Under the pieces are notes generated by a model. The model did not search any database. It saw only the letters and a list, made by a program, of their open reading frames with translations, and was not told the DNA's origin. The translations under genes were made by a program, and so were the position numbers. Of a stretch of 64,000 nt of DNA, positions 20,535-29,880 are shown in pieces; within the stretch, counting starts at the first letter, position 1, and the number at the start of each line of letters is the position of its first letter. The stretch comes from Aurelia coerulea (lineage: Eukaryota > Cnidaria > Scyphozoa > Semaeostomeae > Ulmaridae), in NCBI GenBank assembly GCA_039566865.1, contig CM076949.1, positions 15,352,501-15,416,500 of the forward strand. Reading direction: 5' to 3'.

Positions 20535-21395
20535 CTGTTCAGAGGGTAAAGGTCAATGGTTCATTCAGCACATGGACAGAAACCGTCCTAGGACCCCTTT
20601 TGTTTAACATATACCTGAATGACCTTTTCATGTTCCTGGAAGAGACCGAGATCTGTAATTATGCGGACGACACAACTATTTATGTGTGTGGTCATAACAT
20701 CGAAAATGTCACCATGTATTTGGAGAATGATACCCTTAAAGTAACTGAATGGTTTCCAAACAATCTCATGACACTAAATGACGACAAATGCCACTTAGTG
20801 ATTTTTGGTGCAAAAGGAAATAATAAAATATCAATCAAAATAGGCGAGAACTGTGTGAAAGAAAGTACAAAGGAGATTCTTCTTGGAATAACTTTCGATC
20901 AATCACTTTCTTTCAAACAACATGTGAAGGCTCTCTGTAAAAAAGCTGGCCAAAAACCCCATGCTCTTGCGCGAATATCTCGTTACATGGACAGTGAAAA
21001 ACTACAGCAGTTAATGAGAGCGTTTGTTTTATCTCATTTCAGCAACTGTCCCCTTGTTTGGATGTTCTATGATAGGGCTTTGAATCATAAAATAAAACGT
21101 ATTCACGAAAGGGCATTGCGCATTGCATACAAGGATAATGAAAATGAATTTGGTTTTCTCTAGGAGCAGTCTAAATCTGTGCCAATACATGTAAGAAACC
21201 TACAGTTGCTCATGCCTGAAATTTATAAAACAAAATGCAATCTGAGTCCACCATTCACTTACCTTGGAAATAAACTGTGGCAGTTTTACCGCAAGAAATA
21301 AAGCAATCAAACAGCTTTCCTATCTTCAAAAAACAAATTATATGATGGAAAGGTGATAAATGCAACTGCAGGCTCTGCAAAGTATATATCCCGAA
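20535..21395 (+). pseudogene. CR1/jockey-type LINE RT fragment
   Basis: The frame begins near 20545 inside the RT palm (RVKVNGSFSTWTE, then LGPLLFNIYLNDLF) and includes the catalytic box ICNYADDTTIY and the thumb LLGITFDQSLSFKQHV. It shares PLVWMFYDRALNHKI with the LINE at 1-471. A TAG stop at 21161-21163 replaces the residue before EQSKSVPIHVRN. A deletion of about 110 bp near 21257 removes the segment between PPF and YLGNKLW. The 3' end runs into a GGT-rich microsatellite instead of (ATT)n. Confidence 0.8.
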
Positions 21396-21396
21396 A

Positions 21397-21615
21397 GGTG
21401 GTGATGGTGGTGATGGTTGGTGGTGATGGTTGGTGGTGATGGTTGGTGGTGATGGTTGGTGGTGATGGTTGGTGGTGATGGTGGTGCTGCTGGTGGTGGT
21501 GGTGGTGGTGCTGCTGGTGGTGGTGGTGGTGGTGCTGCTGGTGGTGGTGGTGGTGGTGCTGCTGGTGGTGCTGGTGGTGGTGGTGCTGGTGGTGGTGGTG
21601 CTGCTGGTGGTGATA
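21397..21615. repeat. (GGTGGTGAT)n and (GGTGGTGCT)n microsatellite
   Basis: GGT-based repeat in two phases: GAT variants to about 21480, then GCT variants. The Gly/Ala or Pro/Ser frames through it are artefacts. Confidence 0.95.
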
Positions 21616-21894
21616 TCAAAATGAAGCAAAAATTGCGGGAAATATGATTATGCATGAAAGGTCAAGCAATAAGGCTTAAGCGCGGTATTGGTAAAGTATT
21701 ACGTCAATTACAAAGCAGCACGGGATGTCATGAACATAGCTGCAAGGTCAAGTGAGTTTACTTTAATCCCCTAATGTATGTTACAGCAATTTTTGAGAAA
21801 CAGGATCGCTCCTTTTAAAATGATCAAATTTCCAAGTAATTGTGGCTATTTCTGGAAGTGAGTTGGTTTCAACAGTCCTCAAATACTTATACCA

Positions 21895-22160
21895 TCAGAT
21901 TATGACAAAAACGAAAAATCGAAAATTTGTCGTCTGAATAGTTATAGTAACCTTAAAGAATTTGTTCTTGATCTTATGCTTGAAGCTGTTGATGTTTGTA
22001 GCAGATTTTAAATCAGAGTGTACGCTGTTCCAGATTTTAGGTCTTAGGTAGGAAAGACAATTTTGCACCATGTTACTCTTTCGAAAAGGTTGATTCATCT
22101 TGTTTTTAGATCTTCGAGTGATCCCGCTCCGGGCAACTGGTGAGAACATCTCCGACATAT
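21895..22160 (-). pseudogene. LINE RT C-terminal fragment
   Basis: The minus-strand frame reads MVQNCLSYLRPKIWNSVHSD then LKSATNINSFKHKIKNKFF, the WNxL...IK...sFK end typical of CR1-like LINE proteins. About 85 codons remain. Confidence 0.55.
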
Positions 22161-22539
22161 ACGAGGAATATGAAGACTTTAAGAAACTCGTAAGAAACTC
22201 TGAGTACTCAAAATCTGCTAATGTTGAGAAACTTTCAGTACCAGCCCAAATTTTTTAGCTTCTTATAAAGAATATAAGTATAGTCTATAGGTAGTCAGCC
22301 TTAAAAAACTCAAATGGCTATATGAAAGGCCCCAAATAATTCAACATGACCAAATTTTTCAGCCAAAAACTAGCTCATTTCCAGTCCTGGGCACAAGATT
22401 TTTAGCACGGCAGTAATAAGTTGTACTCCTGGTAATTTTCAGATGAGCTTTTCCTAAATGAATGAACAGATGACAAAAGAAAAACTATTTCAAAGAGAGC
22501 AAATTTTCTTTTTGAACAGTTCAGAAGAGCCACTTTACA
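22161..22539. other. no gene recognised
   Basis: AT-rich, no supported feature. Confidence 0.5.
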
Positions 22540-23090
22540 GCTCCCCAACCAAGCATAGGTTCCAAATCTTTAACTCAGCGTAAAAAGGCGGGTGTAAAAT
22601 TCAATGATCTATTTCTTCTGATTGAATGGCTTGAAAGAAACTTTAGATACCTATCTATAATTCTACCGTTGGACTTTCCAGAAAGTTTGAATATTTTTCA
22701 AAATTATAGCGTATTTTACATTTCAGCTCATTTTAGCATGTGACGTCATCAAATTTCTAAATCATAAACCAGATGAGTGACAGACTTTTGCTTGATACCA
22801 TATTGTGGGCATCTATAAACTATAGTTCTCTTCGAAATTACTCCATGTTGCGTCAAACGGTTTAGAAATTACGATGGTTTTAAGTTTTTTTGAACATTTG
22901 TCTTCAATTCTTGAAAAAGAAGAAAAACACTCTAATTCTGAAAATATTGAAGATTTTAGAAAATTCCAACGGTAGAATTATAGAGAAGTAGCTAAAGTTT
23001 CTTTGAAGTCATTCAGTTCAAAGAAATAGGTCACTCAATTTTACACCGGCCTTTTTAAAGATTTGGAACCTATGCTCCCCAACCACATAT
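22540..23090. mobile_element. foldback MITE with ~180-bp arms
   Basis: 22540-22720 and about 22905-23090 are inverted copies at roughly 80 percent: AGCATAGGTTCCAAATCTTT is shared at the outer side and ATAATTCTACCGTTGGA at the inner side. The centre contains TGACGTCATC but no frame. Confidence 0.75.
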
Positions 23091-23127
23091 AAGGGGAGCA
23101 TTGAGCCATGGCTCTCCTCAAATGGCC

Positions 23128-23248
23128 AGGGCCGGGTTGTTCAAACCACGATTGGCACTAATCTTGGATTAAAGGCATGATTCTGTAGTCATTTGCATAG
23201 TCCTAATCCGGTATTAACCTAATACCAGTTTTGAACAACCGGGCCCAA
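23128..23248. mobile_element. short MITE
   Basis: About 120 bp with inverted ends GGGCCGGGTTGTTCAAA and TTTGAACAACCGGGCCC and an internally inverted centre (TAATCTTGGATTAA and CTAATCCGGTATTAA). Confidence 0.8.
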
Positions 23249-23867
23249 ACCTGTAGTTCTTCAGGTGATTTCCCTGTACCACAGGCAAAAGGTCTGCCTC
23301 CCAAATCAAACTTTCAACAGTACTTGATACTCCCTCTTTGCCCTGCACCCTAAGAGACGAGAGATGTGATTCAACAACATCGTACTAAATATCATCCATG
23401 ACAAATAAGAAGCCGAAAGATCCAATAACGGCTCTAATTTCGATCTGCTTCGAAGCTACGTGACAACAGTCCACCATCATTTGTGTTATTTTATACGAAG
23501 CACGCATTGTCCCGCAAAATTTCTTTACAAAAATCTGCCACAGGCCCCTTTAAACATATCACCGCACATGAATACAGCCCATACCATGATTGGCCAATCA
23601 ATCTATAGTAAGTATAATATGTTCTTTAATCCCGCATTCTTGCGATTTTCACTTTTAGTCACTGGTGACAGAAATCTTCAGCTGCTTCCCACTGCAAAGC
23701 ATTTTTGTCGCCAACAACAAACATCCAAGTTGCTGGCGACCAAAACCGCTTGCACAAGGTTTTAATCTAAACTGTCCTATTTAGCTGCAATAAAGTAATG
23801 AGAAATTTAGGATGAAAATTGCCAAGCTTGAGAAGAATAAATTAGTTTTCTAAAATTTTCTATTTAC
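23249..23867. other. no gene recognised
   Basis: Intron-like sequence downstream (minus strand) of the TYW1 exon at 23868. No feature supported. Confidence 0.5.
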
Positions 23868-23942
23868 CTTTGCAGTGCCTGTCTGTGAACCGTAAAAAAT
23901 GACTAATTGTTTCACTTGAACCAACCACTGTCCATCGTTTTC
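23868..23942 (-). CDS. TYW1: TYW1 exon (FMN-binding loop)
   Basis: A 75-bp minus-strand exon, 25 codons, phase 0/0, between acceptor TTCTTTTCTCAG and donor GTAAAT. It encodes ENDGQWLVQVKQLVIFYGSQ then TGTAK. IFYGSQTGTAK is the phosphate-binding loop of the flavodoxin domain, and a Lys after GTA is what TYW1 has, while cytochrome P450 reductases have GTAEE. It joins in phase to the membrane exon upstream (43006-43163) and the flavodoxin exon downstream (14181-14282), giving introns of about 19 and 9.6 kb filled with transposons. Confidence 0.8.
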
Positions 23943-25356
23943 CTGAGAAAAGAATAGTTTTATTAAGGCAATTGCTAACTTATGTTATGCAGGAAATGAA
24001 ACAATAGATTTACATCAGATGCAACTTAAATTTATTGTATAAAAATCAAATACCATAAGGGTAATTCCATATCAGTTTAAACACCCTCGACACTATTGCC
24101 TCAGAATGTTCTGATTTATTGTTTAAACTGTTCACCATGTCCAAAAACCACCGTAAAAATATTTCAGCCCGATACCTCATTTCTTTCTGGGGATATCGCT
24201 ATTTCAATTATGACCACATGCGCCCTTAACAATGGCAGCCGATGCCCATTTCTGATGCGCTCCACTTTTTAAGATTTGCCTCTAGTTTCATAATGAAACC
24301 ACTTTTTTGTTTGAAAATGTCCAGGCTGGGGTAATTTCATGTGGAGATTTCGAATATCTCATTGAAATCACCATCCTAGCTACCATTCATGTTTTATTGA
24401 TTGAAATAACTCAAATAAATCTTATGCAGAAATTGAAAGAATTCTTTTGTTCTCGACTAAGTTTGGATGCAGTCAACTTACAATTTAGAAAATTTGCAGA
24501 ACTGTTATACATAGGTACAGGTATTTACTGAACAAGTTATGAGATGATAAGCCGCCTTGTTTACGAGAGAGCAGCTCTTAAAGTTGTGATATATTTTGGT
24601 ATACTGAACAACTGTAAAACCCAGCTGCATCTACAATGTGTTAGAATGGCAAGAAAAAAGGATTTAAATCAACATAGCTCATAGTGAAATTCTATGTGGT
24701 CAATGCCTTTGTTTAGAAAGAAAAGCAAAGAAAAGCTACAACTACGTGTCTTTTCCTGCAATGAGTGGCACAATAGTTGTACTGTTGCATGTTTCAATGT
24801 TTTAATTGATTTAAAAAAACCATATTATTTAGCTTCAGAACAACAACATAGAATTTAACCACTTAAAGGTTAGTTAACAAGATTTAACCCTATCTCACCT
24901 GGGGGGTGGATTCCACCCCCCCCCCCCCCCAACAAACTTTTATTCGCCTATGCTAGAATATGCAATGCAGGATGCCAAGACTCCGCTACTTTGACTTTAT
25001 ATCTATACTGTATCGAATGATGACAATTTAAAGATGCTAAATATAGGCTCGTAGCCATGGCATCCAATGTTTTACTGTGTAGTCAACAAAATTTGTATAC
25101 TACTTTTTTAATTGTTGCAAATTTTAATCTCAAATATATGCCAACTTATACTTACACATGTATTTGACAATATCCAACTCAATTTGAAACAAAAGATAAA
25201 ACTTAAAATCTTCTTATTGTCATAGCAACGAGAACAATAGAGATAATTTGATTTAATCATGTGATTTTGATTGTTTGCATCAAAGTATATATATTTACCA
25301 AGTTTAAAGATTGTAGCTACTATAACAGCGAAGAAAAAGAGGGGGGTGGAGGTATT
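23943..25356. other. intronic sequence; C tract
   Basis: No gene is seen. A run of about 18 C preceded by GGGGGGTGGATTCCACCC lies at 24901-24931. A polypurine patch GGGGGGTGGAGG abuts the Harbinger element at 25341-25352. Confidence 0.5.
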
Positions 25357-26186
25357 AGCGAACTTACGATTGCACAACGCAGCCCACTACGACGACGAAC
25401 AGGAGACTGGAGCGAGCGCGGCGCTCTGAGGAAACCCCTTCCTTCGTCGTACTCAGACAGTTCACTACGCAGAAAGCAAGAATCCACGTCGTCGCGACTA
25501 CGAAGGTAAAATACTTTCTATGAATTTTTGTATTGCTCTTCTCATCATCGTAAGTAACTTTTCGTACACTTTAGACATCGCTGTTTCAGCAGAGGATGTT
25601 TTCTGTTGGTAATTTGCCTTTATTTTCGTTTTACAGCCTTTACAAAGATTGCAAAGTTTAACTACGAAACGAAAGAACATGGCCTCGTCAAGTCAAGACA
25701 AGCCAGCACGAATGCAAATGTGTGTAACTTGAACTGAGCCGTAGGCTGTTAATTTTACTAGTTCAAAGAAAACTTGTTTGTTTCGCAAGCTAAGTCATAA
25801 AGAAGTACTTGAAAGATTGCCTCCTTTTCTGTGAAAGATCGTTCAAAAACAGGATTGCATTATGACAACAGGCCTAAATAAATGATGTTAGTTGTTGTCC
25901 GATGTTATGACTCAAGACTATCTTAGATATTTGTTTCATTGTACTGAACAAGTGAAATTATTATGTGAACTAGTAACTGTGTAAAGATTCTAAGAAACTT
26001 TCCAAGTTCAAATATCCTTTCAGGAAACAATTCAATACCAGGTTCAGTTTAATTTTAGAACTTGCCCTTTTTCATTTAAAAATTGAATTCTGAAATTGAG
26101 TTTCAGTTTGTGTCTTTTCTCCGTAACTTTCCTTTCATGCTCCTCTCATGTAAAGTCAATTATAATCTTATACCCAGGCCAAAAAT

Positions 26187-27009
26187 GATGTGGACAACAA
26201 AACATGATGTTGCCCTTTGTAGAGAAATTTTGGTCGTGGAGCCTTACAAATATAAAGTAGGGAGCAGAGAGAAAGGACAGAGCTGGGACAAGATTGCAAC
26301 TACCCTGAATTCCCTTGTTGAGCCCAGGTTTAATGTCGACCAAAGGGCGGTAAGGGAGCGGTTTTCTAAGTTGAAAAAATATTTTAAGAAAAAGCGTGTA
26401 ACTGAGGAGAGGGCAAGTGGAATTTCCCCAGAAGCAACAGAATTGGATGAGGCAATGGAGAATATTTTAGAACTAATAGAGACAGCAAGGATGGAGCAGG
26501 GTGAGGAAACGGAAAGCAGAAAGAAAAGGGATGAACAAGAAAAAGAGACGGCTGCTAATGTGAGAAAGAGATCGATGGAAAGACTGAGTGAAACAAAGGA
26601 GAGAGAGTGCCAAGAGAGCAAGAAAAAAAAGAGGCACAATGATGGAGGGGCAATTGAATATTTAAAAGAGAAGAATGAGAGAGAGTCAGAATTAAAGCAG
26701 AAGGAGTATGAACTGAGAAAGAGAGAGCAAGAGCTAAAAGAGAGAGAACATACAATGAAAGAGAGGGCACAGGAAATGAGAGAGCGGGAGCAGCAGCGGT
26801 TAACTGAGATAAGAAGTAATGAAATGAATTTGAGAGAGAGAGAGCAAGAAGAACGGGAGAAAAGGGAAAGCAGAATTTTGGCCCAGCAGAATCAAATGAT
26901 GCTCATGATGCAGCAACAGCAACAGCAATAGCAAGCAATGATACAGCAAATGCAACAGCAAAATGAAGCTATGCTTAAATTAGTAAACAAATTTTTAGAT
27001 AAAGATTAG
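26187..27009 (+). pseudogene. Harbinger Myb/SANT-like accessory protein
   Basis: From ATG 26187 the protein reads MMWTTKHDVALCREILVVEP, a trihelix/Myb-like DNA-binding domain (about residues 1-90, with RAVRERFSKLKKYFKKK), followed by a long charged coiled coil (KEREHTMKERAQEMREREQQ, about residues 140-240) and a Gln tract. Harbinger elements need such a protein to bring the transposase into the nucleus and onto DNA. A TAG at 26929-26931 in the Gln run (CAG to TAG is one change) cuts the frame; it continues in phase for 26 more codons (AMIQQMQQQNEAMLKLVNKF then LDKD) to TAG 27009. Loss of 27 C-terminal residues may be tolerated. Confidence 0.8.
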
Positions 27010-27290
27010 ACTTGTTGATCTTGATTTTTGAGATATTTTTTAGTCTTGAATTGTAGTCTGCTGTTCATATGCTTGTTTACCTATTTGTTGTTGCTTAAAG
27101 GCTTGTTATTTTGTTGTGCGAGAAACTTGTATTATATCAGCCAGTGAACATTGGTCATTTTGGTAGCTTTTAAAAAAGCTGTTTTTCTTGAAAGGCTTTT
27201 ATAAGGCTTGATATTCATCTTTGAAGAGCTTGAGGTTCAACTTTGGAGAGCTTGATTTTCATCTTGGGATTGCCAAACATCTGATCTGAT

Positions 27291-28358
27291 CTACAAGAAA
27301 TAATCAGCAAGTGCTGGTGGATGCAGATTAAAGTAATCAGATGTTGTTGAACCATAAAGGCAGGTCATTGCATTCATCAAAAGAGCACAGACGATATAAA
27401 ATTTACCCACAGGGCTCAATCCTATTTCAAGATTTTTCTTAAATTCTACGAACTTGAAGTAGTTGATGATATCACCAAATATCCACTCCACTGATATCCG
27501 GACTGGGCTCATAGACTGATTGAAAGCTTCTTCTGGTCTGAGATTTTGCCTTCTTGGAAATGGGCACTGCAAGTGAAGTCTGTGTGGCTAGGCAGGATCA
27601 CCATATATGCAAAGGGCCTGACCATCTGGTGCAAAAGAGTGCTGTTCAAGCTGTGGTAAAAGCCCAGACATTGCAAGAAGGGCACTGTCATGCCTCCTAC
27701 CCTCTACTGGCCCATACAGGTTAGCTATAAGACTATTTGGGACTACAACTGATTGGAATTTGATTGCATGCACCCGTTTATGGCCATTATAGACTAACCT
27801 TTGGTTTCTTTGGGTTCTGGAAATTGGCCTAACTGTACCGTCGATAAATCCCCAGCAATTATCTAAGGCAGCTCCTTTTTCATGGACAGCATTGGCGAAG
27901 ATCTGTAGGTTGGGACGAGATAGCCTAGGTTGATCAAGATCCCTAAGCACATGCTCAAATCTGACATATATCTCATCTGCAACCAAGTTAGATATCATGC
28001 ACAATTGAGGAACGGGCCTAGCAAACCTAGGAATCAAATCTCCATATCGACATGGGTAAGCTAGACGCCTTAAAAGAATACAGAGGGCTTCAACTGAGTC
28101 AAACACAGTTCCGTTGTAGCATCTAAGCTCATCAGGGAAGTTAAAGACACCTAACAAGTTGTAGATGTCATCTTTCCAGAATCTAAACTCTGCCTTGCAT
28201 TCATCCTCTTCTAGCTGTTCCAGGTCGAACCTCTCATAGTTCCAGTACGGAAAACGAGGATTTCTTGGCCTGTCTTCGTCATGCAGCAACAGTAGCTCTT
28301 CATCATTCAATGCACCATCGTTGTGAAGCGCGAACAAGAGGTCTCTGTGGTTCGCCAT
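27291..28358 (-). pseudogene. HARBI1-like DDE transposase, one nonsense codon
   Basis: The minus-strand frame starts MANHRDLLFALHNDGALNDE at 28358 (two codons further upstream also ATG). Catalytic residues: first Asp in CWGFIDGTVRPI, second Asp in LCIYGDPA, Glu in ISVEWIFGDI. Directly after GDPA the codon is TAG (27588-27590), where family members have Tyr (GDPAY). The same frame then continues PHRLHLQCPFPRR ... to a stop at 27291. So a single nonsense change separates the first two catalytic Asp residues from the Glu. Length otherwise matches an intact transposase of about 350 residues. Confidence 0.85.
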
Positions 28359-28539
28359 GTTGATCAAAGCTTTTTGAAATGTGGCGCCAAATAGTCACCG
28401 TAGTCTTAGCGGATCGTATCAAAAACACTTGGCGCGCAAAGACTACGCAGCTGCGTTAGTGCTATGCCTCTCACCGTCGTCGTAGTGGGCTGCGTTGTGC
28501 AATCGTAAGTTCGCTATTGACCGCTTCCTTGACCGCTTC

Positions 28540-29807
28540 AGCATGCCTTGATTAAGTTAGTTGAAGCATGTCGCAAATGTCTAGACAATAAAGGGATCAT
28601 GGGCATGGTACTTATGGACCTCTCGAAAGCTTACGACTGCTTGCCCCACGACCTATTGTTAGCAAAACTTGCAGCCTATGGCTTTGGGACTGGTAGCTTA
28701 AATTTATTGCATAGTTACCTCTCACACAGAAAACAGCGTGTTAAAATTGGCTCCACCTTCAGTGATTGGCACTATATCTCATCAGGTGTACCACAGGGTT
28801 CAATTCTTGGGCCGCTATTATTTAATGTATACATAAATGATCTTATATTTTGCATTGAGAAATCAGAAATATGCAATTTTGCTGATGATAATACATTGTA
28901 TGCCTCTGGAGAAAACATAGGAGTTGTAGCCACATGTTTAGAAATTGATATCGAAAATGTTCTTAAATGGTTCGACTCTAACCGCATGGTGGCAAATCCT
29001 GAAAAATTTCAAGTGATGTTCCTTGGGCTACCAAAAAGTGCAAACATCTGTATTGAAATTGATGATCTGGTTTTAGTCCCAACAGATGATGTGAAACTTC
29101 TTGGAATTACCATCGACTCTGAACTGAAGTTTACAGATCATGTCAAGTCCTTGTGTGTCAAAACAAGTAGAAAAATAACTGCATTCTCTAGAGTGGCAAG
29201 ACTACTTGACTTCAAGAAAGCAAGGCTGCTATACAATGCGTTTATACTGTCAAGTCTAAGCTATTGTCCGTTAATTTGGATGTTTTGTGGAAAAACAGCC
29301 AACAGGGAGATAAACAAAATCCACAAACGTGCTCTACGTATACTTTTCAATGATTATGAAGCCTCATTCGAAGAGCTTTTACAAAGAAACAATGAGCAGA
29401 CAGTCCATGTAAAAAATCTCCATAAGCTAATGACTGAGGTCTATAAGTCTTTAAATTGCCAAAATCCAACATTCATGTGGGATCTGTTCAAAAGAAAGGA
29501 AGTGACTTACGACCTTAGAGCAAAAGATCTATTACAGCTACCAAAAGCTAGAACTGTTTTAAACAGCTTAAATTCAATTGTCTTCAGAGGTAGTATTCTT
29601 TGGAACGCTTTACCTGATGAGATAAAGTCAAGCCAATCTATAGCCTCGTTCAAAATACATGTCAAACAATGGAATGGAGACAGTTGCAATTGTAATATCT
29701 GTAAGTAGCTGAAATTGTAAATATTGTATTTTTGTAAATAGTTGGTTTGAATTAGTTGCCCTATTTATAGAGTAAACTAAACTTTGTATCCAACTTTAAA
29801 TAAATTC

Positions 29808-29838
<31 letters not shown>
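28540..29838 (+). CDS. CR1-like LINE reverse transcriptase, 5'-truncated
   Basis: The frame is open from about 28540 (HALIKLVEACRKCLDNKGIM) to the stop at 29706-29708. RT motifs: VLMDLSKAYDCLPHDLLLAK, SSGVPQGSILGPLLFNVYIN, the catalytic NFADDNTLYAS and LLGITIDSELKFTDHV. It ends LWNALPDEIKSSQSIASFKI and the Cys tail GDSCNCNIC. The 5' endonuclease is missing. The UTR ends in (ATT)n at 29808-29838, and the intact PLE begins just beyond. No stop or frameshift is seen in the remaining 386 codons, so the insertion is young. Confidence 0.9.
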
Positions 29839-29840
<2 letters not shown>

Positions 29841-29880
29841 CATTTGATCTGAATCATTTGAACAGAAATGGAATCAAATC

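Larger units (their letters stand above)
25357..28515. mobile_element. PIF/Harbinger DNA transposon
   Basis: Perfect terminal inverted repeats of about 42 bp (GCGAACTTACGATTGCACAA ...; 25357-25397 and 28476-28516) enclose 3.16 kb with two convergent genes: a Myb/SANT-like protein (plus) and a HARBI1-type DDE transposase (minus). ATT is present outside both ends; whether the target duplication is ATT or the usual TWA trinucleotide cannot be settled. The perfect ends and nearly intact genes indicate recent arrival. Confidence 0.9.

Noticed and set aside
21255..21655. Pro/Ala, Gly and Thr-rich frames
   Set aside because: Products of the GGT-based microsatellite; no domain.
26244..26770. Leu/Ser-rich minus-strand frames
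   Set aside because: Antisense of the charged coiled coil of the Harbinger Myb-like ORF.
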